A stretch of 64,000 nt of DNA from Rhodococcus triatomae (GCF_014217785.1 NZ_CP048814.1:310001-374000); one strand, 5' to 3'. Numbered from the stretch's first letter, positions 28,408 to 37,215 are shown. Made by a program: numbers and translations. The notes: a model not told the origin generated them from the sequence alone.

Positions 28408-29637
28408 TCAGACCGCCGTCACGATGTCCCGCACCACGGCATCGGCGAGAAGACGGCCCCGGTCGGTGAGCACCAGGTGCCCACCACGTTCGACGAGCAG
28501 TCCGTCGCCGACGAGCCGTCGGCCCACCGACAGCTCGGGCTCCCCGAGATCGCCCAGCGCGAGCCCACTGCGCAACCGTGCCGTGAGCATGACCCGCTCG
28601 AGGTGTACGTCCGCGTCCGCCAGTTCCTCGCTCCCCCCGACCGGCAGATCGCCGTCCGCCAGCCGCTCGGCGTACCGCGCGGGATGCTTGACGTTCCACC
28701 AGCGGACCCCGCCCACGTGGCTGTGTGCCCCCGGCCCGGCGCCCCACCAGTCGCCGCCGTCCCAGTAACCCAGGTTGTGCCGGCACCGGCCGTCGTCGCC
28801 GGCCGCCCAGTTCGACACCTCGTACCAGTGCAGGCCGGCGTCCCCGAGCCTGCGGTCGATCCGTTCGTAGCGTGCCGCGAGGACGTCGTCGTCCGGGGCG
28901 GGCAACTCGCCGCGCCGGACCTTGCGCGCCATCGCGGTGCCGTCCTCGACGATCAGGGCGTAGGCCGACACGTGATCGACTCCCGCCGACAGCACGGCGT
29001 CCAGCGAGGCGTCGAGATCGACGTCCCGCTCCCCCGGGGTGCCGTAGATCAGGTCCAGGTTCACGTGCTCGAATCCGGCCGCACGCGCCTCCCGCGCCGC
29101 CGCGACCGCCCGGCCGGGGGTGTGGGTCCGATCCAGCACCCGGAGCACGTGCTCGGCCGCGGACTGCATGCCGAGCGAGATCCTCGAATAGCCGGCGGCT
29201 CGCAACTCGTCGAAGAACTGTCGCGAGGTGGACTCCGGGTTGGATTCGGTGGTCACCTCCGCGCCGTCGGACAGCGAGAACGCCCCGCGCACCGCGTCCA
29301 GGACCTCGGTGAGGCCGGAGCCTCCGAGGAGTGAGGGCGTGCCGCCGCCCACGAAGACGGTGTCCACCCGGGGAGATCCGCCGGGTGCGGCGGCGAGTAC
29401 ATCGGCCGCGGCGTCGAGCTCACGGCGCAGACCCTCGAGCCAGGACGCGGGCGATGCGGACGTGCCCAACTCGCCGGCGGTGTACGTGTTGAAATCGCAG
29501 TACCCGCAGCGTGTGGCGCAGAAAGGGACGTGGATGTAGACGCCGAACGGGCGCTCTCCGACTCCCTCGAGCGCGGCCGACGGCAACACGAACCGACCGG
29601 CGTCGCGCGCCGCTGCGGGGGAACCGGGAATGCTCAC
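28408..29637 (-). CDS. hemW: Radical SAM heme chaperone HemW
   Basis: A 409-residue radical S-adenosylmethionine protein. The cluster motif C-x3-C-x2-C is Cys40, Cys44, Cys47 in HVPFCATRCGYCDFNTY; the extra Cys of true coproporphyrinogen oxidase HemN is absent, which supports HemW, a heme-trafficking protein. VDTVFVGGGTPSLL and ISLGMQSAAEHVLRVLDR follow. GTG 29637 is preceded by GAGACT with a 7-nt gap, suggesting a leaderless transcript. In M. tuberculosis a mycobactin gene cluster separates this gene from the Rv2375-like gene; here they are adjacent. Confidence 0.9.
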   Translation of the reverse strand: MSIPGSPAAARDAGRFVLPSAALEGVGERPFGVYIHVPFCATRCGYCDFNTYTAGELGTSASPASWLEGLRRELDAAADVLAAAPGGSPRVDTVFVGGGTPSLLGGSGLTEVLDAVRGAFSLSDGAEVTTESNPESTSRQFFDELRAAGYSRISLGMQSAAEHVLRVLDRTHTPGRAVAAAREARAAGFEHVNLDLIYGTPGERDVDLDASLDAVLSAGVDHVSAYALIVEDGTAMARKVRRGELPAPDDDVLAARYERIDRRLGDAGLHWYEVSNWAAGDDGRCRHNLGYWDGGDWWGAGPGAHSHVGGVRWWNVKHPARYAERLADGDLPVGGSEELADADVHLERVMLTARLRSGLALGDLGEPELSVGRRLVGDGLLVERGGHLVLTDRGRLLADAVVRDIVTAV

Positions 29638-29812
29638 GGCCTCCAGTCTCCCAGAGGCGTGCGCTCCCCCGTCCCCGCGCGGCCCGGACACCGTCCGCCG
29701 CCGACCGCACGGCGCCGATTCCGGGGACCACCCTGTGACATTTCCCGCGAATTCGGTGGAAATATCGCCCCGGGGCTCGGTCCTGCGAGTTTGCCGTGGC
29801 ACAATGAGCGGC

Positions 29813-29929
29813 ATGACTGGTTTCGGGGTACAGCTCGTGGCACGCCGCCACGTCGACCTCAAGCGCGTGTGCAGCTGCACCTGTACACGCTGTACCTGTC
29901 TGCGCTGCGCCGCTCAGCCCGCCGCGTAG
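29813..29929 (+). CDS. Cysteine-rich leader peptide upstream of sirA (HVDL type)
   Basis: A 38-codon frame ending 130 nt before sirA. The peptide contains RRHVDLKRV followed by CSCTCTRCTCLRC, i.e. six Cys at positions 20, 22, 24, 27, 29 and 32. The R-R-H-V-D-L core is the hallmark of short actinobacterial leader peptides found before sulfur genes, and poly-Cys short frames are known as cysteine-responsive attenuators in mycobacteria (both from memory). ATG 29813 lies 7 nt after a CACAAT hexamer and has no ribosome-binding site, so translation is probably leaderless. An in-frame ATG at 29804 would overlap the -10. Ribosome stalling when Cys-tRNA is scarce should raise sirA-cysH-cysD-cysN expression. 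Confidence 0.8.
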   Translation: MTGFGVQLVARRHVDLKRVCSCTCTRCTCLRCAAQPAA

Positions 29930-30059
29930 CCAGTCCCCGCCCAGCCCTTCTCGCGACATCCCGCCGGATCGACGCTGTCCGTCGTGCGGATCGATCGCCG
30001 ACTCGGATTCTCCCCGCAGCCCCGGAGAGAATCCAGAACCTCACTTCAGGAGTGACTTG
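29930..30059 (+). promoter_or_regulatory. Attenuator-like spacer before sirA
   Basis: Between the leader peptide stop and sirA lie at least one stable stem, GGATTCTC (30005-30012) with GAGAATCC (30027-30034), and smaller CGACG/CGTCG pairings upstream. The sirA ribosome site AGGAG (30048-30052) is 14 nt after the stem. The region has space for alternative structures set by ribosome position on the leader frame. Confidence 0.5.
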
Positions 30060-31793
30060 ATGACGTCGACCACTGACGCCTCTCCCGCTGCCGACGGCGC
30101 GGCCGCTGCCTCCCCGCCACCCCGCAAGCGCACTGCCCGCCCGGCCAAGCGCCGGGCGGAGGGGCAGTGGGCCCTCGGCTACCGCGAACCGCTCAACGCC
30201 AACGAGCAGGGCAAGAAGGACGACAACCCGCTCAACGTCCGCGCGCGGATCGAGAACATCTACGCGCACCAAGGCTTCGACAGCATCGACAAGGGCGATC
30301 TGCGCGGCCGCTTCCGCTGGTGGGGTCTCTACACCCAGCGTGAGCAGGGCTACGACGGCACCTGGACCGGCGACGAGAACATCGACCTGCTCGAGGCCCG
30401 CTACTTCATGATGCGGGTGCGCTGCGATGCCGGCGCGCTCAACGTCGAACAGCTGCGCACCATCGCCGGGATCTCCACCGAGTTCGGCCGCGACACCGCC
30501 GATCTCTCCGACCGGGAGAACGTCCAGTACCACTGGATCGAGGTGGAGAACGTCCCGGAGATCTGGAAGCGCCTCGAGAGCGTCGGGCTCAAGACCACCG
30601 AGGCCTGCGGCGACTGCCCCCGCGTCGTCCTCGGCTCACCGCTGGCCGGGGAGTCCTTCGACGAGGTGCTCGACCCGACTCCCGCGATCGACGAGATCGT
30701 CCGCCGCTACATCGGCAAGAAGGAGTACTCGAACCTGCCACGCAAGTTCAAGACGGCCATCTCCGGCCAGCAGGACGTGGTGCACGAGATCAACGACATC
30801 GCCTTCGTCGGCGTCGAGCATCCCGAGCACGGACCGGGGCTGGATCTGTGGGTGGGTGGCGGCCTGTCCACCAACCCGATGCTGGCCCAGCGCGTCGGCG
30901 CGTGGGTGCCTCTCGACGAGGTCCCCGACGTGTGGGAAGCCGTCGTCTCGATCTTCCGCGACTACGGGTACCGCCGGCTGCGCACCAAGGCGCGACTGAA
31001 GTTCCTGATCAAGGACTGGGGCATCGAGAAGTTCCGCGAGGTCCTCGAGACGGAGTACCTGAAGCGCAAGCTGATCGACGGCCCCGCACCGGAGAAGCCC
31101 ACCCGGCCGATCGACCACGTCGGCGTCCAGAGGACCCGCAACGGGCGCAACGCCGTGGGTGTCGCGCCGATCGCGGGCCGGGTCTCCGGCACGATCCTGG
31201 CGAAGGTCGCCGATGCGGCCGAGCGGGCGGGCAGCGACAGGATCCGCTTCACCCCGTACCAGAAGCTGATCATCCTCGACGTTCCCGACGAGAACCTGGA
31301 CCGTCTGATCGCCGATCTCGACGAGCTCGGCCTCCCGGCCCGCCCGTCGCACTGGCGGCAGAACCTCATGGCCTGCTCCGGAATCGAGTTCTGCAAGCTC
31401 TCGTTCGCCGAGACCCGGAAGCGATCGCAGGCCCTGGTTCCCGAACTCGAACAGCGGCTCGCGGACATCAACGCCCGACTCGACGTGCCGATCACCATCA
31501 ACATCAACGGCTGCCCGAACTCCTGCGCTCGCTCGCAGATCGCGGACATCGGGTTCAAGGGCCAGCTCGTCGACGACGGCGAGGGCAACCAGGTGGAAGG
31601 GTTCCAGGTCCATCTCGGCGGCAGCCTCGGATTCGACGCGGCATTCGGCCGGAAGCTGCGCCAGCACAAGGTCACCACGGGCGAGCTCGGCGACTACATC
31701 GATCGGGTGGTTCGCAACTTCGTCAAGAACCGTACCGACGGTGAGCGTTTCGCCGAGTGGGTCGTGCGTGCCGACGAAGGAGACCTGCGATGA
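30060..31793 (+). CDS. sirA: Ferredoxin-dependent sulfite reductase
   Basis: Reduces sulfite to sulfide with six electrons from ferredoxin, using siroheme coupled to a 4Fe-4S cluster. The 577-residue protein has two ferredoxin-like halves plus the cluster/siroheme Cys set ACSGIEFCKLS and NGCPNSCARSQIADIG near the C-terminus, and TTEACGDCPRVV in the first half. Actinobacterial SirA also has a Tyr-Cys crosslink, likely involving CGDC. ATG 30060 follows AGGAG. It is the first gene of a coupled operon with cysH, cysD, cysN and a chelatase that makes its siroheme, and it is preceded by a Cys-rich leader. Nitrite reductase is excluded mainly by context. Confidence 0.92.
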   Translation: MTSTTDASPAADGAAAASPPPRKRTARPAKRRAEGQWALGYREPLNANEQGKKDDNPLNVRARIENIYAHQGFDSIDKGDLRGRFRWWGLYTQREQGYDGTWTGDENIDLLEARYFMMRVRCDAGALNVEQLRTIAGISTEFGRDTADLSDRENVQYHWIEVENVPEIWKRLESVGLKTTEACGDCPRVVLGSPLAGESFDEVLDPTPAIDEIVRRYIGKKEYSNLPRKFKTAISGQQDVVHEINDIAFVGVEHPEHGPGLDLWVGGGLSTNPMLAQRVGAWVPLDEVPDVWEAVVSIFRDYGYRRLRTKARLKFLIKDWGIEKFREVLETEYLKRKLIDGPAPEKPTRPIDHVGVQRTRNGRNAVGVAPIAGRVSGTILAKVADAAERAGSDRIRFTPYQKLIILDVPDENLDRLIADLDELGLPARPSHWRQNLMACSGIEFCKLSFAETRKRSQALVPELEQRLADINARLDVPITININGCPNSCARSQIADIGFKGQLVDDGEGNQVEGFQVHLGGSLGFDAAFGRKLRQHKVTTGELGDYIDRVVRNFVKNRTDGERFAEWVVRADEGDLR

Positions 31794-32497
31794 GCATCGA
31801 CACCGCGAGCAAGGAAGACCTCCGCGCCCTCGCGGCCGAGGCGGCCGAGGAACTGAAGGATGCGGACGCACTCACCCTGCTGCGTTGGACGGAGGAGACG
31901 TTCGGCCACGACTACATCGTCGCCTCCAACATGCAGGACGGGGTGCTCGTGCACCTCGCGACACAGGTGCGCCCCGGCGTCGACGTACTGTTCCTCGACA
32001 CCGGGTACCACTTCGCGGAGACCCTCGGTATGCGGGACGCCGTCGGGCAGATGTACGGGGCGAACATCGTCAACGCGGCCGCCGAGCACTCGGTGGCCGA
32101 ACAGGACCGGCTCGAGGGCAAGGATCTGTTCGCCCGTGACGCCGGACGCTGCTGCGCGCTGCGCAAGGTGGCACCGCTGCGGAAGTCGCTGGCCGGCTAC
32201 CGCGCCTGGGTCACCGGAATCCGCCGGGTCGAGGCCCCGACCCGCGCCAACGCTCCGCTCGTCTCGTTCGACGACGCGTTCGGCCTGGTGAAGATCAATC
32301 CGATCGCCACCTGGACCGACGAGGACATGCAGAACTACATCGACGAGCACTCGATTCTCGTGAATCCGCTCGTCGACGAAGGCTATCCGTCCATCGGGTG
32401 CGCTCCCTGCACCAGTAAGCCAGCACCGGGCAGCGATCCGCGCAGCGGACGTTGGGCCGGCCAAGCCAAGACAGAATGCGGGTTGCACGCGTCATGA
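31790..32497 (+). CDS. cysH: Adenylyl-sulfate (APS) reductase
   Basis: Reduces adenylyl sulfate to sulfite with thioredoxin. The 235-residue protein carries CCALRKV, a CAPC at 204-207 and ECGLH with the C-terminal catalytic Cys230. The paired cysteines CC...C-x2-C bind a 4Fe-4S cluster and mark the APS-using type, as opposed to PAPS reductase. The ATG overlaps the sirA TGA (ATGA) with GAAGGAGA upstream, so translation is coupled. The lack of an APS kinase in the operon fits direct use of APS. Confidence 0.93.
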   Translation: MSIDTASKEDLRALAAEAAEELKDADALTLLRWTEETFGHDYIVASNMQDGVLVHLATQVRPGVDVLFLDTGYHFAETLGMRDAVGQMYGANIVNAAAEHSVAEQDRLEGKDLFARDAGRCCALRKVAPLRKSLAGYRAWVTGIRRVEAPTRANAPLVSFDDAFGLVKINPIATWTDEDMQNYIDEHSILVNPLVDEGYPSIGCAPCTSKPAPGSDPRSGRWAGQAKTECGLHAS

Positions 32498-33432
32498 CTC
32501 TGGACCTGACCACCACCGACCGTCCTCGGCTGGACGGAAAGCAGTTCGACACCCTCTCGGCACTCGAGTCGGAGGCCATCCACATCTTCCGTGAGGTGGC
32601 CGGCGAGTTCGAGCGCCCGGTGATCCTCTTCTCCGGCGGCAAGGACTCGACGGTGCTGTTGCACCTCGCGCTCAAGGCGTTCTGGCCTGCCCCGCTGCCG
32701 TTCGCCCTGCTCCACGTGGACACCGGGCACAACCTGCCGGAGGTCCTCGACTTCCGCGACTACGTGGTCGCGAAGTACGGCCTGCGCCTGCACGTGGCCA
32801 AGGTCGAGGACTACCTCGCCGACGGCCGTCTCACCGAGCGCGCCGACGGTATCCGCAATCCCCTGCAGACGGTTCCCCTCCTCGATGCGATCGCCGAGAA
32901 CCGATTCGACGCGGTGTTCGGCGGCGGCCGCCGCGACGAGGAGCGTTCGCGCGCCAAGGAGCGGATCTTCTCGCTGCGCAACGCCTTCGGGCAGTGGGAT
33001 CCCAAGAAGCAGCGGCCCGAACTGTGGAACCTCTACAACGGCAAGCATTCTCCGGGCGAGCAGGTGCGGGTCTTCCCGCTGAGCAACTTCACCGAACTCG
33101 ACATCTGGCGCTACATCGCCCGTGACGACGTCGAACTCGCGAGCATCTACTACGCGCACCAGCGCCCGGTGTTCCAGCGCGACGGAATGTGGATGACCCC
33201 GGGTGTGTGGGGCGGCCCCGGCGACGGTGAGGATCTGCAGACCCTGTCGGTGCGCTATCGCACCGTAGGCGACGGATCCACCACCGGTGCAGTGCTGTCC
33301 GACGCCGCCGACAACGAGGCGATCCTCGCCGAGGTCGCAGCGTCCCGACTGACCGAACGCGGCGCCACCCGTGGCGACGACCGCGTGTCCGAGGCGGCCA
33401 TGGAAGACCGCAAGCGAGAGGGCTATTTCTGA
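32494..33432 (+). CDS. cysD: Sulfate adenylyltransferase subunit 2
   Basis: The catalytic subunit of ATP sulfurylase, forming APS and pyrophosphate from ATP and sulfate. The 312-residue protein has the PP-loop SGGKDS (residues 47-52), VFGGGRRDEERSRAKERIFS and the FSLRNAFGQWDPKKQRPELWN block. It works as a heterodimer with CysN. The ATG overlaps the cysH stop and cysN begins 1 nt after its stop, so all are translationally linked. Confidence 0.95.
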   Translation: MTLDLTTTDRPRLDGKQFDTLSALESEAIHIFREVAGEFERPVILFSGGKDSTVLLHLALKAFWPAPLPFALLHVDTGHNLPEVLDFRDYVVAKYGLRLHVAKVEDYLADGRLTERADGIRNPLQTVPLLDAIAENRFDAVFGGGRRDEERSRAKERIFSLRNAFGQWDPKKQRPELWNLYNGKHSPGEQVRVFPLSNFTELDIWRYIARDDVELASIYYAHQRPVFQRDGMWMTPGVWGGPGDGEDLQTLSVRYRTVGDGSTTGAVLSDAADNEAILAEVAASRLTERGATRGDDRVSEAAMEDRKREGYF

Positions 33433-33433
33433 C

Positions 33434-34735
33434 ATGAGCGATCTTCTGCGACTCGCCACGGCGGGCAGCGTCGACGACGGCAAGTCCACCCTCGTGGGCC
33501 GGCTGCTGTACGACACGAAATCCGTACTGGCCGACCAGATCGACGCCGTCACCCGCGCCTCCGTCGACAAGGGCCTGTCCACCCCCGATCTGTCGCTGCT
33601 GGTCGACGGCCTGCGCGCCGAGCGCGAGCAGGGCATCACCATCGACGTCGCGTACCGCTACTTCGCGACGCCGCGGCGGTCCTTCGTGCTCGCCGACACC
33701 CCCGGCCACGTGCAGTACACCCGCAATACCGTCTCGGGCGCGTCGACGGCGCAGCTGGTGATCCTGCTCGTCGATGCACGCAAGGGGGTCGTGTCCCAGA
33801 CCCGCAGGCACGCAGCCGTTCTCGCGCTACTCGGCGTGCCCAAGCTGGTTCTCGCGGTGAACAAGATCGATCTCGTCGAGGATCCGGCCACCGTGTTCGC
33901 CGACATCTCGAACGAGTTCAACGCACTCACCCGCTCGCTCGGCTGGGCGAGCGAGGACGTCGTCGAGATCCCGGTCTCGGCGCTGCACGGGGACAACGTC
34001 GCCGTGCGATCGGAGAACACCCCCTACTACGACGGCCCGACGCTCATCGAGCACCTGGAAACCGTTCCCGCGGACAGCGACAACGCCGGCCGGCACTCGC
34101 TCGGCCTGCGCTTCCCGGTGCAGTACGTCATCCGGCCGCGCACCCCGGAGTACCCCGACTACCGCGGCTACGCGGGCCAGATCGCCGCCGGTGCGGTCTC
34201 TCCCGGCGACGAGGTCGTCGTCCTGCCGTCCGGAATCCGCACGAAGGTGGCCCGGGTCGACACCGCGGCCGGCGAGCTCGACACCGCACTCGCCGGCCGC
34301 AGCGTGACGCTCGTCCTCGAGGACGACGTGGACGTCTCCCGAGGCGACACGATCGCCTCCCCCGCCGACGCTCCCGAGCCGATCGACCAGTTCGACGCCA
34401 CGGTCTGCTGGCTGGCCGAGAAGCCGCTGCGCCCCGGTGCCCGGCTGCTCCTCAAGCACGGCACCCGCACGACGCAGGCCATCGTCGGCGCGCTCGTGGA
34501 GCGCTTCGACGAGCAGGAACTGACGACCGCGCCGGATCCGGAGACCCTGGAACTCAACGAGATCGGGAAGATCTCGGTGCGTGTCGCCGAACCGATCGTG
34601 GCGGACGACTACGCCGTCAACCGGCACACCGGCAGCTTCCTGCTCATCGACCCGGCCGGTGGGAACACGCTCGCGGCCGGTCTGGTCGGCGACGCGATCG
34701 CCGTCGTCGAGACCGGCGGGGCCGTCCCCGCCTGA
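33434..34735 (+). CDS. cysN: Sulfate adenylyltransferase subunit 1 (GTPase), without APS kinase
   Basis: The regulatory GTPase of ATP sulfurylase, EF-Tu-like. G1 is GSVDDGKS (11-18), G3 DTPGH, G4 NKID. The 433-residue length ends after the EF-Tu domains 2 and 3; the C-terminal APS kinase (CysC) found fused in mycobacterial CysNC is missing. GTP hydrolysis drives the unfavourable adenylylation. This fits a pathway that uses APS directly through CysH. Confidence 0.94.
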   Translation: MSDLLRLATAGSVDDGKSTLVGRLLYDTKSVLADQIDAVTRASVDKGLSTPDLSLLVDGLRAEREQGITIDVAYRYFATPRRSFVLADTPGHVQYTRNTVSGASTAQLVILLVDARKGVVSQTRRHAAVLALLGVPKLVLAVNKIDLVEDPATVFADISNEFNALTRSLGWASEDVVEIPVSALHGDNVAVRSENTPYYDGPTLIEHLETVPADSDNAGRHSLGLRFPVQYVIRPRTPEYPDYRGYAGQIAAGAVSPGDEVVVLPSGIRTKVARVDTAAGELDTALAGRSVTLVLEDDVDVSRGDTIASPADAPEPIDQFDATVCWLAEKPLRPGARLLLKHGTRTTQAIVGALVERFDEQELTTAPDPETLELNEIGKISVRVAEPIVADDYAVNRHTGSFLLIDPAGGNTLAAGLVGDAIAVVETGGAVPA

Positions 34736-34745
34736 TGCGCGCACC

Positions 34746-35492
34746 GTGACGCCACTGATCGCCGTCGCCCACGGCAGCCGCGATCCCCGCAGCGCGGGGA
34801 CCGTCGCGGCTGCCGTGGCCGCGGTACGTGCCCGCAGGCCCGAGCTGGACGTGCGCCTGTGCTTCCTCGATCTCAGCGCCCCTTCGGTGGACCGCATCCT
34901 CGATTCCGTCGCCGCGGAGGGGCACCGCTCCGCGGTCGTGGTGCCGCTGCTGTTGGGGAGTGCGTTCCACGCCCGGGTGGATCTCCCCGCGCTGCTGCGC
35001 ACCGGGCGCGACCGGCATCCGCTGCTGCGTACCCGGCAGGCCGAGGTTCTCGGCCAGGACGAGCGGCTGCTGGACGCGGTCCGCGACCGGGTCCGCGACA
35101 CCGGAGCGCCCCGGGACGGGTTGGGCGTCGTGCTGGCCGCGGTCGGTTCGTCGGATCCGGAAGCGAATGCACGCACGGCCGCACTCGCCGACCGGCTCCG
35201 GCACGGTACGGGATGGGCGGGCGTCAGCCCGTGCTTCGCCACCGCGGCCGAACCGACGATCGAGCAGGCCGTGGCGGATCTTCGTGCCCGCGGATGCCGC
35301 CGCCTGGTCGTCGCACCGTGGTTCCTCGCTCCCGGGCTGCTCACCGACCGGCTCGCCCGTGCCGTCGCCGGCGTCGACGACGTCACCTTCGCCGCACCGA
35401 TCGGTGCCCATCCGCGGCTGGCCGAGGTGGTCCTCGACCGATACGAGGCGGCACTGAGCGCGTCGCTGTCCCGGGGCTCGCTCTCCGCCTGA
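34746..35492 (+). CDS. Sirohydrochlorin chelatase (SirB/CbiX-type)
   Basis: A 248-residue class II chelatase that inserts ferrous iron into sirohydrochlorin to give siroheme for the sulfite reductase. It is two tandem CbiX-like halves: PLIAVAHGSRDPRSAGTV with a catalytic-type His in AHGSRD, FLDLSAPSVDRILDSV, then a second half with VLAAVGSSDPEANARTAAL and RLVVAPWFLAPGLLTDRLAR. GTG 34746, 10 nt after cysN, is used as start. In mycobacteria the same position carries Che1. Cobalt chelation is possible but the operon favours iron. Confidence 0.88.
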   Translation: MTPLIAVAHGSRDPRSAGTVAAAVAAVRARRPELDVRLCFLDLSAPSVDRILDSVAAEGHRSAVVVPLLLGSAFHARVDLPALLRTGRDRHPLLRTRQAEVLGQDERLLDAVRDRVRDTGAPRDGLGVVLAAVGSSDPEANARTAALADRLRHGTGWAGVSPCFATAAEPTIEQAVADLRARGCRRLVVAPWFLAPGLLTDRLARAVAGVDDVTFAAPIGAHPRLAEVVLDRYEAALSASLSRGSLSA

Positions 35493-35593
35493 GCCGGCGA
35501 ATCCGAGGAGTTGATACCCGCGCGTCCGACAGGGTGACACTGGCGCCCGAGGAGGTCCCCGGCTCACACTGTTAAGTGAGGCGAGGAGCAACC

Positions 35594-36469
35594 ATGACCA
35601 CTACACAGACGAGACATGGAATCGTGGCCGGAATCGACGGCTCGCCGGGGGCGCTCGACGCGGCGCACTGGGCCGCCCACGCCGCTCGGCGATTCCACGA
35701 ACCGCTGCACCTCACCCGGGTCGTCGACGCACGCCGCCGGATCACCGGCGAAACCCCACACGGCCCGGAACTCGAGGAAGCCGAGCAGTCCCTCGACGAG
35801 GCGGCACGCGCGATCGGCAACGGATACGGTGACCTGTCGATCGAGCGCAGCGTCCAGGCGGGATCACCGGCGAAGGCCCTGGAGAACCTGTCCCGCACTG
35901 CCCGGATGGTCGTGCTCGGCCCTGCGGACACCACCGAGATGCAGTCGGTGTTCACCGGATCCGACGTCGTCCACGTCGCGAACCACGCGCACTGCCCGGT
36001 CGCGGTGTGGCGCGGCGAGCCCGGGCCGGACGAACCGGATCGCCGTCCCGTGGTGGTCGGCGTCGACGGCTCACCCCTCAGTGATTCGGCCGTCGAGCAC
36101 GCATTCGAGTGCGCGGCCTTCTTCGGGGCACCGCTGGTGGCGGTCCACACCTGGCCGGAACAGTCCACCCTCGGTGGGCTCACCGAGAAGCGCCGGTTCA
36201 CCGACTGGACCGCGCACGAGCAGCACGAGGCCGCGATGCTCGCGCAATCGCTGTCCGGATGGTGCGAGAAGTATCCGGATGTGGTGGTGACCCGCTGCGT
36301 CGAACGCGGTGGCCCCATGCGGGCGCTCCTCGAGCACTCGGTGGAGGCGCAGCTGGTGGTCGTGGGCAGCCACGGGCGTCATCCGTTCACCGCATCGATC
36401 ATCGGTTCGACCAGTCAGAGCCTGATCCACCGGTCCCGCTGCCCGGTCCTGGTATGTCGGGACCGATGA
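35594..36469 (+). CDS. Tandem universal stress protein
   Basis: A 291-residue protein made of two USP domains (about 1-145 and 150-291). The second ends with VVVGSHGRHPFTASIIGSTSQSLIHRSRCPVLVC, holding the G-x2-G-x9-G-S nucleotide-binding motif; the first has LGPADTTEMQSVFTGSDVVHVANHAHCPVAV, where the motif is degenerate. ATP-binding, stress-related; partners unknown. ATG 35594 has GAGGAGCA just upstream. I see no hypoxia (DosR-type) box in front of it. It lies 138 nt before sodA. Confidence 0.88.
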   Translation: MTTTQTRHGIVAGIDGSPGALDAAHWAAHAARRFHEPLHLTRVVDARRRITGETPHGPELEEAEQSLDEAARAIGNGYGDLSIERSVQAGSPAKALENLSRTARMVVLGPADTTEMQSVFTGSDVVHVANHAHCPVAVWRGEPGPDEPDRRPVVVGVDGSPLSDSAVEHAFECAAFFGAPLVAVHTWPEQSTLGGLTEKRRFTDWTAHEQHEAAMLAQSLSGWCEKYPDVVVTRCVERGGPMRALLEHSVEAQLVVVGSHGRHPFTASIIGSTSQSLIHRSRCPVLVCRDR

Positions 36470-36538
36470 ACGACGGCCACTCCTCGGGCGGACGTTCCCG
36501 GCCACTCCGCACCGAACAGTGATGTGCCCCATAGCTTC

Positions 36539-36569
36539 TTTACCTCGAGTGCACTCGAGGTCATAGCGT
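36539..36569 (+). promoter_or_regulatory. sodA promoter with SoxR-like box in 19-bp spacer
   Basis: A perfect 20-bp palindrome, ACCTCGAGTGCACTCGAGGT, occupies 36542-36561. It matches the SoxR box CCTCAAGTTAACTTGAGG (recalled) except at the central GC and two flanking A/G and T/C positions. TTTACC (36539-36544) and TAGCGT (36564-36569) are spaced by 19 nt, the over-long spacer typical of MerR-family activated promoters. Confidence 0.7.
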
Positions 36570-36606
36570 CGGTGGTGTCCGAGCATCAGCGAAGGGAACC
36601 CCGACA

Positions 36607-37215
36607 GTGAGCATCTACGTTCTGCCCGATCTGGACTACGACTACTCCGCACTCGAGCCGCACATCTCCGGCGAGATCATGGAGTTGCATCACAGCAAGC
36701 ACCACGCCACCTACGTGGCCGGCGCCAACACCGCACTCGAGCAACTCGCCGAGGCGCGTGAGGACGGATCCGTCACCGCCAAGGCCCCGTTGCTGAGCAA
36801 GAACCTGGCGTTCCACCTCGGTGGTCACACCAATCACTCGATCTTCTGGAAGAACCTGTCACCGGACGGCGGCGACAAACCGGTCGGTGACCTCGCCGCC
36901 GCGATCGAGGACCAGTTCGGCTCGTTCGAGAAGTTCGTCGCACACTTCTCCGCTGCCGCGACGACCCTGCAGGGGTCCGGCTGGGCCGTCCTGGCCTACG
37001 ACCGCCTCGGTGGCCGACTCGTCGTCCAGCAGTTGACCGATCAGCAGGGGAACATCAGCATCGGGCTCGTTCCCCTTCTCATGCTCGACATGTGGGAGCA
37101 CGCCTTCTACCTGCAGTACCGCAACGTCAAGGCCGACTACGTCGCCGCGTTCTGGAACATCGTCGACTGGGCCGACGTCCAGCAGCGGTTCTCGGACGCC
37201 CTCGCCTCTCCCTGA
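36607..37215 (+). CDS. sodA: Superoxide dismutase (Fe/Mn type)
   Basis: Converts superoxide to oxygen and hydrogen peroxide. The 202-residue protein has the metal ligands His28, His77, Asp161 and His165 (in [18 protein letters not shown] and [11 protein letters not shown]). No signal peptide, but mycobacterial orthologues are exported nonetheless. The metal cannot be fixed from sequence with certainty. GTG 36607 begins [20 protein letters not shown]. The upstream SoxR-like box suggests redox induction. Confidence 0.95.
   Translation: MSIYVLPDLDYDYSALEPHISGEIMELHHSKHHATYVAGANTALEQLAEAREDGSVTAKAPLLSKNLAFHLGGHTNHSIFWKNLSPDGGDKPVGDLAAAIEDQFGSFEKFVAHFSAAATTLQGSGWAVLAYDRLGGRLVVQQLTDQQGNISIGLVPLLMLDMWEHAFYLQYRNVKADYVAAFWNIVDWADVQQRFSDALASP

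Noticed and set aside
35493-35593. DosR-type hypoxia box upstream of the universal stress protein
   Set aside because: No GGGACT-N-AGTCCC-like palindrome could be found.
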